From Pseudoclavibacter soli DSM 23366 (GTDB lineage Bacteria > Actinomycetota > Actinomycetes > Actinomycetales > Microbacteriaceae), in contig NZ_AUIC01000004.1 of the NCBI RefSeq assembly GCF_000423505.1, positions 248,001 through 312,000 on the forward strand: a stretch of 64,000 nucleotides of DNA, read 5' to 3'. Numbering within the stretch: position 1 is the stretch's first letter; every line of letters begins with the position of its first letter. Of the stretch, positions 1 through 11,707 are shown piece by piece. The notes under the pieces were generated by a model that made no database searches, had not been told where the DNA came from, and worked only from the letters and a program-made list of their open reading frames with translations. Both the position numbers and the translations under genes were made by a program.

Positions 1-3029
<3,029 letters not shown>

Positions 3030-3033
<4 letters not shown>

Positions 3034-3050
3034 GAATGCCGCCTGTTCAT
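3030..3050 (-). CDS. Putative leaderless micro-ORF coupled to mnmA
   Basis: A seven-codon reading frame (peptide MNRRHS plus stop) begins exactly seven bases downstream of a TACACT -10-like box at 3058-3063. Its TGA overlaps the mnmA ATG as ATGA. The spacing matches other predicted leaderless starts in this window. It is seen directly in sequence, but that it is translated, and that it couples ribosomes into mnmA, is inference. Confidence 0.4.
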
Positions 3051-3057
3051 CGCCCCC

Positions 3058-3063
3058 AGTGTA
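3058..3063 (-). promoter_or_regulatory. -10 box upstream of mnmA
   Basis: TACACT on the minus strand fits the actinobacterial TAnnnT -10 pattern. It lies in the 82-base gap after the cysteine desulfurase gene, so mnmA-ligA may have its own promoter. No convincing -35 hexamer was seen. Confidence 0.45.
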
Positions 3064-3115
3064 GTCCGCACATCCCGAGCCGCACAGACCCCGAGCACAC
3101 GATCTCGGGCACTGC

Positions 3116-4303
3116 TCAGAAATGCCTCGGCACGCGGGCGCTCATGCCCGCGGCATGTGCTCGCGCGTAGACCTCGGGCAGCACCTCGAGCACCCGATCG
3201 ACGTCTGCCTCGGTGGTGGTTTCGCCGAGGCTGAACCGCAACGCCGAGCGCGCATCCTCTGCGCTGAAGCCCATCGCCTCGAGCACGTGGCTCGGCTGCG
3301 GCACACCTGCCGTGCAGGCAGAACCTGTCGAGGCGCTGACGCCGAACTGATCGAGCAGAAACAACAGCGAATCGCCCTCGCAGCCTGGAAACACCGCGTG
3401 GGCATTGGCTGGCAGATGCTCGGTGGCGTGCCCCGTGACCACGGCCTCGGGCACTGTCGCATGGATGCCCGACACCAGCCGGTCGCGCAGCTCGCGCAGG
3501 TGGGCGGCTCGCTCGGGCAGCCCGGCCATCGCGTGCTCAGCGGCAACGCCGAATGCGGCGATCGACGGTGCGTCGAGTGTGCCGCTGCGCACCTTGCGCT
3601 CTTGGCCCCCGCCATGCAGCAGTGGCACCGCCTGCTGTGTGCGCGTCAGCAGCAGAGCGCCGGTGCCGCCGGGCCCGCCGATTTTGTGCGCCGAGACGCT
3701 CAGTGCAGTGACGCCGGCGGCATGCATGTCGATCAGCACCTGGCCATAGGCCGACACGGCGTCGACGTGCACGGGGATCGATGCCGCCGCCGCGAGAGCG
3801 CAGACACGCTCAATCGGCTGCACAGTGCCCACCTCGTTATTGGCCCAGAGCACACTGATCAGCGCGATGCGTGCACCCTCACGAACGATTTCGCCCGCCA
3901 GCCAGTCGAGGTCGAGTCGGGCCTGATGATCGATCGGCGCCAAGCGCAATTCGGCGCCCTGTGCCTCGGCCAGCCAGCGAGCTGCCTCGAGCGACGCATG
4001 GTGTTCACCATCGGCGACGATCACGATCGGGCGCTGCCCACCGGCTGCTCTGGCCCAGTAGATGCCTTTGATGGCCTGGTTGATCGACTCTGTGCCGCCC
4101 GAGGTGAAAATGACCTCGGCAGGGTCGGCGCCGAGCGATGCGGCAACTTGACGCCGAGCGGTCTCGACAACGGCACGCACGCGCTGCCCTGCCGCGTGCA
4201 CCGACGAAGGATTGCCCACGATCTGCGCAGCCTGCACATAGGCGTCGAGCGCGGCGGGCAGCATCGGCGCCGTGGCCGCATTGTCAAAATAGCCAGCGGT
4301 CAT
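3116..4303 (-). CDS. Cysteine desulfurase (IscS/NifS family)
   Basis: PLP enzyme that removes sulfur from cysteine as an enzyme-bound persulfide and yields alanine. The 395 residues include the PLP-binding Lys207 in [10 protein letters not shown], the cofactor-contacting His near residue 101 (GEHHAS), and the persulfide Cys330 in [10 protein letters not shown]. These match His104, Lys206 and Cys328 of E. coli IscS. Its place directly upstream of mnmA suggests it feeds tRNA 2-thiolation. It could also serve Fe-S assembly, but no suf or isc genes are visible here. The thioredoxin-fold gene lies 10 bases upstream. Confidence 0.95.
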   Translation of the reverse strand: MTAGYFDNAATAPMLPAALDAYVQAAQIVGNPSSVHAAGQRVRAVVETARRQVAASLGADPAEVIFTSGGTESINQAIKGIYWARAAGGQRPIVIVADGEHHASLEAARWLAEAQGAELRLAPIDHQARLDLDWLAGEIVREGARIALISVLWANNEVGTVQPIERVCALAAAASIPVHVDAVSAYGQVLIDMHAAGVTALSVSAHKIGGPGGTGALLLTRTQQAVPLLHGGGQERKVRSGTLDAPSIAAFGVAAEHAMAGLPERAAHLRELRDRLVSGIHATVPEAVVTGHATEHLPANAHAVFPGCEGDSLLFLLDQFGVSASTGSACTAGVPQPSHVLEAMGFSAEDARSALRFSLGETTTEADVDRVLEVLPEVYARAHAAGMSARVPRHF

Positions 4304-4313
4304 GAGCGCTGGC

Positions 4314-5183
4314 TCAGAACAGCAGATTGGCGAGGCGACGCCGGGCGTCGATCACGATCGGCTCGGTGGGCCCGGCCAGATCGAACAAGTCGATCAAACG
4401 CTTCTGCAGCGCGGCACGAGCGTCATCGTCGCTCCACAGTGCAGGGGCGAGCAGCGTGTCGAACGCCTGTTGCACTTCGCCTGCTGCCCAGTGGCGATCG
4501 GCGCTGTCGAGTGCCTGCTCAAGCGGGGTATCGCCGTGCGAGCCCTCGCCGAGCCGGCGCAGCAGCTGTGCCTGCAGCAGCCCCTGCCCGGCGATCTCGT
4601 CGCGTGGGCTGTCATTGAGGATGGCCTGGTACAGCTGCTCGGCACGCTCGGCATCGCCTGCGGTCAGGGCGTCTTCTGCCTCTTGCTGCTGCGGGGTGAG
4701 CGCAGGCTCGGCGTCATCGGCTGCGTTCGCGTCGTCAACCGGGATGACCTCGTTGACGCCCTGCTGCGCCGCGACCTGCAGCACCTGATCGAGCACCGGC
4801 GCGATCTGCGCCTCAGAGACATCGCCTTCGAACAGCGGCACCGGCTGACCGGCGATCACCGCGATGGTGGTCGGCAGCACCTGCACGCGAAAGGCCTGAG
4901 CGATCTGCGGATGCGCGCTGGCATCGACCAGAGCCAGCAGCAGTCGACCGCGATAGCCGTCGACCAGTCGAGTCAGCGCCTCGACATGGGCGAACGAGGT
5001 CGGCTCACCCGCAGTCAGCGCGAAGATGACCGGGGTTCGGCGCGACCGTTCAACCGCGGCCGGAAAGGTCTGTTCGTCGACGCTGATCCGCAGCAGCGAG
5101 CTCGTCGAGGCAGCAGCGCCGCCCGAAGAAAACTCGTCAAGTCGCACAGCGCCGTGCTCGGAGGGCACATGCTGATCCGTCAT
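4314..5183 (-). CDS. Thioredoxin-fold/TPR protein lacking the CxxC (CnoX/YbbN-like)
   Basis: The 289-residue cytosolic protein has a thioredoxin-like fold at about residues 28-140, including a cis-Pro region (VQVLPTT). The active-site position that normally reads WCxxC is LTAGEPTS, so no redox cysteines are present. The C-terminal half is Ala/Gln-rich and helical, with repeats resembling TPRs, as in YbbN/CnoX holdase-type chaperones. Its ATG lies within the final bases of the preceding membrane-protein gene (four-base overlap), which implies translational coupling. A chaperone role is inferred from the family. Confidence 0.8.
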   Translation of the reverse strand: MTDQHVPSEHGAVRLDEFSSGGAAASTSSLLRISVDEQTFPAAVERSRRTPVIFALTAGEPTSFAHVEALTRLVDGYRGRLLLALVDASAHPQIAQAFRVQVLPTTIAVIAGQPVPLFEGDVSEAQIAPVLDQVLQVAAQQGVNEVIPVDDANAADDAEPALTPQQQEAEDALTAGDAERAEQLYQAILNDSPRDEIAGQGLLQAQLLRRLGEGSHGDTPLEQALDSADRHWAAGEVQQAFDTLLAPALWSDDDARAALQKRLIDLFDLAGPTEPIVIDARRRLANLLF

Positions 5184-6910
5184 TCCAACTCCTTGATCGA
5201 TGAAAGCACCCAGGAGAAGCCGACCAGCTGAATCTGCTGATCGCCAGACTTTGGCACGGTGAACGCCAGGCTCGTCGAGTAAGTGCGCTCAAGGCCCTTG
5301 CTCGTCTCAGATTTGCCCAGCACAGCCGCATCTTCTGCCGGGAGGTCTTTGATGACGCCGTTCGATTCTTTGGGCTTGATCGTCCAAGTCTCGTCGAGTG
5401 AGATGACAACGAGGCCATCGCCATCCGCTGTGGTCATCGCCACCGGATCACTCTGTCCCTGCCCATAGTTGACCGTCAGCGTGGCGTTGTCGGCAAAGCC
5501 CTCGGTGGCGTTCTGGTCAGCCACTGCCTGACGACGCTGTGCAATGAACTGGAACGAATCGTCGAGGTTGAACTTCGCGGCGTACGCAGAATCTGGGCCG
5601 TTTGCCAACACGTCGCCGAACTGCTCGCCCAACAGCTTGGGTGCGACGCTCAGCTGCGTGGTGTCATCACCGAGCACGTTGGAGCCGAGCACATCACTGG
5701 GCATGTCAGGCAGGGACGAAACGTGCGAGAGCACCGACAGCACTTTGTAATTCTCACGTGCGGTCGCCTGCTGCAGCACCATCAGGGTGGGTTGGGCATC
5801 ATCTGCGGCGCCCTTGACGCCGACGATCACGGTGCGTGGAAAGTCGCTGCCGGTCTGTGGCAGAAACAGCGGCACCTGATCGGCAACGATCGGATCGATG
5901 GCCGTCTTGTCGGCGTACTTCGACTTCAGGTCGTAGTATCCGACGCGGCTGGCATACGCCTCGCCAGCGAATCGCTGCGAGAGTGTGTCAGCGCTCAGTG
6001 CTGCATCGGCGGTATCAGAGACGCTCACGATCTCACTGAGTATCGTCTGAAAGTGCGCTTTCGACACCGGCGGAGCCTCGACATCGGTCTCAGCGGGCGC
6101 CTGCGCGGTGTTCGTCGCCGAGACGATCGGCGAGGTGCTGGAGCAGCCCGTGAGCGCAACGGTGACGGCAACGGCCGCACCCACCGCCAATACCGACCGA
6201 ATGGAGCCGCCATGGCGACGGCGGGTCTTCAGCTCCGACACGTCAGATCGATCGAGGCGGGCGCCTCGATGGCTGCGACGTCTTGGCCCACGGCGGTTGC
6301 TGATCACTTCGATCAGCAGCAGCACGAAGCCAGCGATCAGCAGCAGATACCCGGCCACAACCAGCGGGAACGCCCACGGGCGGGGATTCTCGTTGGGCCA
6401 GCTCACCGTGATCGCAGACGGGGCTGCGTCAGTGCCGTTGGAGGCAATGATCACCGAGGAGTTCGCTGAGGGCTCGGTCTGCAGCTGCAACTGATTCAGA
6501 CCTGACTGTTCCTGAATCCACAGATCAGAGCCGACTGGATTGGGTGTGGTCGCCTCGCTGCCCTCAGATGACACGCTGAGATCGGCATCTGTTCCGGTGA
6601 CATGGTTGGACTGCGCGTCGGCAACCCAGGCGTTCACGTCGTCAGTGGGAGCGACCGCCGCAAAAACCTCGGCCGGGCCGTCAACCGTGATGGTGGCCTT
6701 GCCGTCGTGCGCCTTCAGCGTGCCACCGTCGATGACGGTGATCGGCGCCGTGGCCGAACCACCGTTCTCAATCGAGACGGTCTGGGTGATCGTCGATGGT
6801 GCTCGCCAGAAAACCTGCTGCCCGAACCCTACGATCAGGGCGAGCGCAGACACGACGAAAAGCACCACTGCCGAATAGAATCGCAATGTCAGGCCCTCCA
6901 TGTTCTCCAT
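5180..6910 (-). CDS. Membrane protein fused to a lipoprotein-like domain
   Basis: The function is not recognised. The 576 residues show a transmembrane segment at about 11-33, an extracytoplasmic Thr/Ser-rich domain, a second transmembrane segment at about 179-203, and a basic cytoplasmic linker. After that comes a third hydrophobic stretch ending in ALTGC (Cys256), a textbook lipobox. The remaining ~320 residues form a predicted extracellular domain. An in-frame GTG at 6241 (codon 224) could start a separate lipoprotein, but no ribosome site precedes it. The start could also be the ATG at 6901; a TAGGGT box lies just upstream. Confidence 0.75.
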   Translation of the reverse strand: MENMEGLTLRFYSAVVLFVVSALALIVGFGQQVFWRAPSTITQTVSIENGGSATAPITVIDGGTLKAHDGKATITVDGPAEVFAAVAPTDDVNAWVADAQSNHVTGTDADLSVSSEGSEATTPNPVGSDLWIQEQSGLNQLQLQTEPSANSSVIIASNGTDAAPSAITVSWPNENPRPWAFPLVVAGYLLLIAGFVLLLIEVISNRRGPRRRSHRGARLDRSDVSELKTRRRHGGSIRSVLAVGAAVAVTVALTGCSSTSPIVSATNTAQAPAETDVEAPPVSKAHFQTILSEIVSVSDTADAALSADTLSQRFAGEAYASRVGYYDLKSKYADKTAIDPIVADQVPLFLPQTGSDFPRTVIVGVKGAADDAQPTLMVLQQATARENYKVLSVLSHVSSLPDMPSDVLGSNVLGDDTTQLSVAPKLLGEQFGDVLANGPDSAYAAKFNLDDSFQFIAQRRQAVADQNATEGFADNATLTVNYGQGQSDPVAMTTADGDGLVVISLDETWTIKPKESNGVIKDLPAEDAAVLGKSETSKGLERTYSTSLAFTVPKSGDQQIQLVGFSWVLSSIKELE

Positions 6911-7018
6911 AAGACCCTAGAACATGTGCGTCTTGATTGGAAACCGTGGCCATTGGCGGCCGACGCAACATGTCTGCCCGCCCGGGTACAGTGGTTGCAC
7001 ACGTGAGAAAGGCCGGCA

Positions 7019-8230
7019 ATGTCCGATTCGACACCTGAGACGTCGACTGACGCCCTGCAGCCAGAGCCCACTGCTCAGCTTCCTGAGACACTGGCCCCAG
7101 ACAGCGAGGCGACCACGCAGCCTGCTCAAGGCTTACGCGCCCGACTTCCGCTGCACATCCATGTGAGCGGCGAGCACATGTTCTCCGTCGGGTTTCTCGC
7201 CACACTGGGAGTGCTCACCGCTCTGCTCGTCGGCGAAATGGTGGCCAACAGCTTCTTGGTGATCACGTACATCACCGCTGGTCTGTTCTTCGCGCTGGGT
7301 CTCGAGCCGCTCGTGCGGCTGCTGCAACGGATGCGCCTCCCGCGCGGGCTGGCGATCCTTACCGTGTTCTTGGCTTTCGTCGGTACCATCGTCGGCGTTG
7401 TCTTCGCGATCACTCCAGCGATCGCAGCAGAAACCGAAGAAGCCATGAACAGCATGCCGGTGATCGTCAACCAAATCGCCTCGCAAGAGTGGTTTCAGAC
7501 GCTGAACCAGCAGTTCGACGGGTCGTTCAACCAGATGCTCGATCGTGCGCAGGAGTTTGCGAAAGACCCGCAGAATCTGATGCAGGTCGCTGGCGGCCTG
7601 CTCTCAGTGAGCGCCAGCATCTTCAGCTTCTTTGGCGGCGCCGGCATCATCATTGTGCTCACGCTCTACTTCATGGCTTCACTGCGCGGCCTGAAGCACG
7701 GGCTGATCTCACTGTTGCCGGCCTCGAAGCGTCGCCGTTCGGCGCAGATCATCGACCGAGTTTTCGATAACGTCGGCGGCTATGTCATCAGCCAGGCGAT
7801 CATTTCGCTGACCAACGCCACCTGTGCCTACATTGCGATGTCCTTTCTCGACATCCGCTTTCGTGAGGTGCTCGCGCTGCTGGCATTCCTGTGCTCGCTG
7901 TTGCCACTGATCGGCTCGTCGCTGGCTGCGATCACCGTTTCAACTGCGACCGTGCTCACGCAGATCATCGCAGACCCAGATCACATCAACCTCTGGCCCG
8001 CGCTGTTCATCCTCATCTACTACATCGTCTACATTCAGCTCGAGGCGTATGTGCTGATTCCGCGCATCGTCAACCGGGCAGTTCCGATACCGGGCATTTT
8101 CGTCGTCATCGCCGTGCTGCTCGGCGGCACTCTGCTCGGCGTGTTCGGCGCGCTGCTGTCGATCCCGGTGGCGGCCTCAGTGATCTTCTTGGTGCAGGAG
8201 TTGTGGGTGCCGCGTCAGAACCAACGATGA
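7019..8230 (+). CDS. AI-2E family transporter (permease)
   Basis: The 403-residue integral membrane protein has a ~55-residue charged or polar N-terminal tail. It then has the typical AI-2E/PerM arrangement: paired N-terminal transmembrane helices, a ~100-residue soluble loop (about residues 135-200), and a C-terminal bundle including a PLIGSSLAAI turn and a PIPGIFVVIAVLLGG helix. Members export autoinducer-2, Na+/H+ or other small solutes, so the substrate here is unknown. A TACAGT box about 25 bases before the ATG and the GAAAGG Shine-Dalgarno support the start. It is divergent from the lipoprotein fusion gene. Confidence 0.88.
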   Translation: MSDSTPETSTDALQPEPTAQLPETLAPDSEATTQPAQGLRARLPLHIHVSGEHMFSVGFLATLGVLTALLVGEMVANSFLVITYITAGLFFALGLEPLVRLLQRMRLPRGLAILTVFLAFVGTIVGVVFAITPAIAAETEEAMNSMPVIVNQIASQEWFQTLNQQFDGSFNQMLDRAQEFAKDPQNLMQVAGGLLSVSASIFSFFGGAGIIIVLTLYFMASLRGLKHGLISLLPASKRRRSAQIIDRVFDNVGGYVISQAIISLTNATCAYIAMSFLDIRFREVLALLAFLCSLLPLIGSSLAAITVSTATVLTQIIADPDHINLWPALFILIYYIVYIQLEAYVLIPRIVNRAVPIPGIFVVIAVLLGGTLLGVFGALLSIPVAASVIFLVQELWVPRQNQR

Positions 8231-8237
8231 GCCAGCG

Positions 8238-8948
8238 TCACCACTGTGTGGGCAGTGGCAGCGCCGCTGGGTTCGTGCAGCGCACCAGCTCGGTGAGCAC
8301 GGTTCGCGTCTGACGCTCCCCGACCCACAGGTGACGACCACCAGGCACGTCGATCACCGTGGCCTCGGGCACAACGGCAAATCGCCGCCGAGCCTCGTCA
8401 GGCCGCAGAAAATCGTCGAGTTCAGGAATCATCGCCACCAGCGGGCGACCACTGCCGTGCCAGCGCGCAAGCTCGGCCTCTGAGGTACGGTGCAGCGGGG
8501 GTGAGAGCAGCACGGCTCCGTCTGCGGGATGCTCGAGGCCATATTTGAGCACCAGCTCGGTGCCGAACGACCAGCCGACCTGCCAAAGGTGCGGCAACTG
8601 GCGCTCGGCGGCAAAGCGCATGGCGGCATCGACATCGAACCGTTCGCCGATGCCTTCGGCGAAGTGCCCTTCACTGGTGCCGCGATCGCTGGTTGTGCCG
8701 CGCGTGTTGAAGCGCAGTACCGCGAGATCGGCGAGAGCCGGCAACCGGAGAGCTGCTTTTCGAAAAATGTGCGAATCCATGAACCCGCCGGCAGTCGGCA
8801 ACGGGTGAAAAGTGATGAGCGTGGCCACCGGTTCAGCGCGTTCGGGCAGCGCAAGCTCCCCTACTAGAGTGAGCCCGTCTTGGGTGTGCAGCTCAATATC
8901 TTCGACTCGCCGAGGCAACTCGGTATTGGCACGGATCTCCTCAGGCAC
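8238..8948 (-). CDS. Alpha/beta hydrolase
   Basis: A serine hydrolase fold. The nucleophile elbow reads GWSFG, an oxyanion-side HPLPTAGG motif follows strand 3, and a late acidic residue (PELDDFLRP) and His (GGRHLWVG) complete a plausible triad. It resembles the COG2945-type small hydrolases; the substrate is unknown. A longer reading frame starts at 8999 but would overlap the transglycosylase gene by 43 bases. I prefer the GTG at 8948, although neither start has a clear ribosome site. It is last in a run with two secreted cell-wall proteins. Confidence 0.8.
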   Translation of the reverse strand: MPEEIRANTELPRRVEDIELHTQDGLTLVGELALPERAEPVATLITFHPLPTAGGFMDSHIFRKAALRLPALADLAVLRFNTRGTTSDRGTSEGHFAEGIGERFDVDAAMRFAAERQLPHLWQVGWSFGTELVLKYGLEHPADGAVLLSPPLHRTSEAELARWHGSGRPLVAMIPELDDFLRPDEARRRFAVVPEATVIDVPGGRHLWVGERQTRTVLTELVRCTNPAALPLPTQW

Positions 8949-8956
8949 AGCAGCGA

Positions 8957-9562
8957 TCAATACCAGCCGACACTCTGTGAATGCGACCACGCGCCACACG
9001 GTGTGCCATAGCGGCCAGAGATGTAGCCAAGCCCCCAGGTAATCTGGGTGGCTGCATTGGTCTGCCAGTCAGCGCCAGCCGAGGCCATCTTGCTGCCCGG
9101 CAATGACTGCGGAATGCCATACGCGCCCGAGCTCGAGTTGGCTGCGTTCACTCGCCAGCCGCTCTCTTTCTGCCACAGCTGCACGAGACAGGCGAATTGA
9201 TCGGTGCCCCACCCTCGTGCCTGCACCTGCTGCCAAGCGACGGCTTGCGCACCGCTTGGGTCGGCGACCACGGCTGCCGTTGCGGCAGAGATGCCAGATG
9301 TTGCGGTTGTGCTCGTAGTCTGTGCGACAACGGGCGTCTCGGCACTGACCGATTCACCACCGACTGCGGCTGTACCCACAACGACTGCCAGCGTCTGTGC
9401 GTCAAGCGGCTCACCCGTTGCAGCGATGGCCTGCTGCTGAACGTTGGCGATCTCATCGGCGTAGGCAGTGCCGACCCCGCCGACCGAGACGAACAGCAAT
9501 GCTGCTGCGGCGCCGATCGATGACAGCCGCACGGCTCGGGTGCCCAAGGTGGTGAATCTCAT
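8957..9562 (-). CDS. Secreted lytic transglycosylase-like protein
   Basis: Predicted to cleave peptidoglycan glycan strands outside the cell. The 201 residues start with a signal peptide ending near AYA-DE, followed by a Thr/Ser/Ala-rich linker. A C-terminal SLT-like domain has the catalytic Glu in WQKESGW and the SSGAYGIPQ motif, ending in GAWSHSQSVGWY, typical of short actinobacterial surface transglycosylases. A strong ribosome site (AAGGTGAGG) precedes the ATG at 9562, preferred over a start 30 bases upstream. It lies five bases after the Rpf-like gene and is probably cotranscribed with it. Confidence 0.88.
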   Translation of the reverse strand: MRFTTLGTRAVRLSSIGAAAALLFVSVGGVGTAYADEIANVQQQAIAATGEPLDAQTLAVVVGTAAVGGESVSAETPVVAQTTSTTATSGISAATAAVVADPSGAQAVAWQQVQARGWGTDQFACLVQLWQKESGWRVNAANSSSGAYGIPQSLPGSKMASAGADWQTNAATQITWGLGYISGRYGTPCGAWSHSQSVGWY

Positions 9563-9567
9563 CTGCC

Positions 9568-10134
9568 TCACCTTCCCATCTTCTTGGTGCACGACGGCCA
9601 GGCTCCCCAGCCCTGCGATGCCTGCACTCGCTTGCCGATCTCGATTTGCTGTTCACGTGAAGCGTCTGAGGCGCTGCCTGTTCCGCCGTATGCAGCCCAC
9701 GTCGACTGGCTGAACTGCAGGCCGCCGTAGTAGCCGTTGCCGGTATTAATGCCCCAATTGCCTGAGGCTTCACACTGTGCAAGGCGATCCCAGACGGCGG
9801 TGTCATTGGGGTCGAGACTAGACGATGACGATGACGAGGGTGTGCCTGTCGAAGAAGAGGAGCTCACCGCCACTGTGGTTGAAACCTCGGGCTCGGGAGT
9901 GCGTGTCTCGGCCGAGACTGTCTGAACCTCAAGAGCGACACTCTCGGAAGTCAGCGTGGGCCCGATGGGACTCAGAGATTGTCGGTCGAGAGCTCCGGAA
10001 GTCTGGGCGACAAAGAGGGTCGATTGAGTGGAGACCGATTCGGCCTCCGCGGGCTTCGCGCCTGCCACCGCTACCGCAGCTAGCGCTGCGATGGCGACGA
10101 TCGCGCCGGGCTTTGAGATTGCTCGTACTGCCAT
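9568..10134 (-). CDS. Resuscitation-promoting-factor-like transglycosylase
   Basis: Secreted muralytic enzyme of the Rpf/transglycosylase family. From the ATG at 10134 the 188 residues begin with a signal peptide (hydrophobic 10-27, cleavage near AEA-ES). A Val/Thr/Ser-rich linker with a run of nine serines follows, then the Rpf domain starting [18 protein letters not shown], with catalytic Glu122 and the GYYGGLQFS motif. Family members cleave peptidoglycan and can stimulate regrowth of dormant actinobacteria. It shares a VSAET linker motif with the next gene. A reading frame starting at 10188 is possible but would bury the signal peptide. Confidence 0.92.
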   Translation of the reverse strand: MAVRAISKPGAIVAIAALAAVAVAGAKPAEAESVSTQSTLFVAQTSGALDRQSLSPIGPTLTSESVALEVQTVSAETRTPEPEVSTTVAVSSSSSTGTPSSSSSSSLDPNDTAVWDRLAQCEASGNWGINTGNGYYGGLQFSQSTWAAYGGTGSASDASREQQIEIGKRVQASQGWGAWPSCTKKMGR

Positions 10135-10191
10135 AAGTCTGCTCAGTCTACCTGACCGAGTCGAATACTGCAGGGAAGGTGACCGCAACCA

Positions 10192-10734
10192 TTATGCAAT
10201 GGCAAGCATGACCTCAACGGTACGGTCGAGCACAGCGTCGACCTGCGCTTCGGAGTAGCCGTTGCCCTGTCGCACGAAAAGCGCTCCACGCACCTCATCA
10301 ACCTCGAGCGGCACACCCTCACGGAAGAAGGCGACGATGCGGTCTGCTAAGGCATCGACTTGTTTTCTGGAGTAACCCACGCCGAACAAGCCCACCCGTT
10401 GAAAACGACGACCTCGTTCGCGCAGTAACCGGTCAACGATCACCTGAGCTTGTTCTTTTGCCTGATCGCGCCAGAAATCCGCGCCTCGTTCGTCAATCAC
10501 GCGATCGCGTTCACGTGCAGCAAAGGCATCTTCGAGACGATCGAGAGCTGCATCGACCTGCACCGTGGCGTAGCCCTGGCGCACCATGTCGAACGCCGTC
10601 GCTCGCACGTCTTCAGCGGTTACACTCCCACTGGCCTCATCGTAGGCTTCGCGCGCCCGATCGAAGAAGGCATCGACCTGGTCTCTGTCGTAGCCGCGCT
10701 GTCGCTTGGGCACTGTCTCGAATGTCGTCGTCAC
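10192..10734 (-). CDS. DivIVA-domain repeat protein
   Basis: A 180-residue soluble protein with four copies of a GY-x3-QVDA-x2-DR motif, near residues 15, 57, 123 and 155. They are arranged as two similar halves, each also holding a DVR/EVR segment. This matches actinobacterial DivIVA-repeat proteins, thought to work with polar growth or division machinery; the specific role is unknown. I chose the GTG at 10734 (VTTTFETV), which puts the first motif near the N terminus. The longer frame to 10875 runs into cdsA. The gap to cdsA is 35 bases. Confidence 0.85.
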   Translation of the reverse strand: MTTTFETVPKRQRGYDRDQVDAFFDRAREAYDEASGSVTAEDVRATAFDMVRQGYATVQVDAALDRLEDAFAARERDRVIDERGADFWRDQAKEQAQVIVDRLLRERGRRFQRVGLFGVGYSRKQVDALADRIVAFFREGVPLEVDEVRGALFVRQGNGYSEAQVDAVLDRTVEVMLAIA

Positions 10735-10769
10735 GGTTCCATTCTGCCAAACATTGTCTGTGAACCGGG

Positions 10770-11687
10770 TCAGATCGCCAGTGAGCCGAGCAAGAGCATG
10801 AGAACGAGCACTGCAGGCATCGATGGAATCACCGCATCCAACCGATCCATGAAGCCTCCGTGCCCGGGAATCCAATTACTCATGTCTTTGACCCCGAGCC
10901 ATCGTTTGAAGCTCGACTCAGCAAGATCTCCTGCGGTTGCGGTGACCATGAGCACGACACCGATGATCAGCCCAACCCACCACGGCAGGCCAAGCAACAG
11001 CGACGCGACGAGGGTGCCCGCGATGACCACGCTGACCAACGCACCGGCCTGCCCTTCCCAGGTCTTCTTTGGACTGATTCGAGGAGCCATGGCGTGTCGC
11101 CCAAAGAGCACGCCCGCGGCGTATGCACCGGTGTCGTTGCTGACCACGACGATCAGCCCGCCAAGCAGCCAAGTGACCCCATGTTCATGTGCAATGATCA
11201 CCCCAATCGACCCGATGCCACCAGCCACATACAAAATCGCCCCCAAGCCAGCAATCCATGACAGGTAGGGATGACCCGTGCGACCGGTTGGCAGTGCGCG
11301 CACTGCCAAGGTGACTGCTGAGTAGATCAAAAAGGCGACACCGAGCCCAGCCCACAAGCCTGGCGACTCCCACTTATATGCCGCAAAGGGAATGCCGAGA
11401 GACAGTGCCCCCGCGAACCACGACATGATGTGCAGATCGCGGTGATGAAGCCCTTGCCCGATCTCGGCTGTCGCGAAGAAAGCCCCGATGGCAGCCACCG
11501 CAGTGAGCAGCCACAAGTCGACCAATGCAGCGATCAGCACGATACCGCCGAACAACAGTGCGACGAGAATCGCCACTGGCAGATTGCGACCAGCACGTTG
11601 CTCAAGACGCTGGTTGGCCTGCTCGACCTGCTCGACGAAGTGTCGAGCCTGCGCCTCGCGCTGCCTCCTGCGTTCAGATGCCTTCAC
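10770..11687 (-). CDS. cdsA: Phosphatidate cytidylyltransferase CdsA
   Basis: Makes CDP-diacylglycerol from phosphatidate and CTP at the membrane, supplying phospholipid synthesis. The 305 residues have a charged N-terminal helix and about eight hydrophobic segments. Signature elements are SNDTGAYAAGVLFGRH, SPKKTWEG and the C-terminal IPGHGGFMDRLDAV, the CDS family metal and nucleotide motif. It follows frr by 20 bases, an arrangement common in bacteria. Confidence 0.95.
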   Translation of the reverse strand: MKASERRRQREAQARHFVEQVEQANQRLEQRAGRNLPVAILVALLFGGIVLIAALVDLWLLTAVAAIGAFFATAEIGQGLHHRDLHIMSWFAGALSLGIPFAAYKWESPGLWAGLGVAFLIYSAVTLAVRALPTGRTGHPYLSWIAGLGAILYVAGGIGSIGVIIAHEHGVTWLLGGLIVVVSNDTGAYAAGVLFGRHAMAPRISPKKTWEGQAGALVSVVIAGTLVASLLLGLPWWVGLIIGVVLMVTATAGDLAESSFKRWLGVKDMSNWIPGHGGFMDRLDAVIPSMPAVLVLMLLLGSLAI

Positions 11688-11707
11688 GTGTCAGTCTCGC
11701 CTCGGGG

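Noticed and set aside
3122-4618. Plus-strand open frame of 498 codons
   Set aside because: Antisense to the cysteine desulfurase and spilling into the next gene; no family match and low-complexity Arg/His content.
8949-8999. N-terminal extension of the alpha/beta hydrolase
   Set aside because: It would overlap the transglycosylase gene by 43 bases and has no ribosome site; the shorter start fits the fold.
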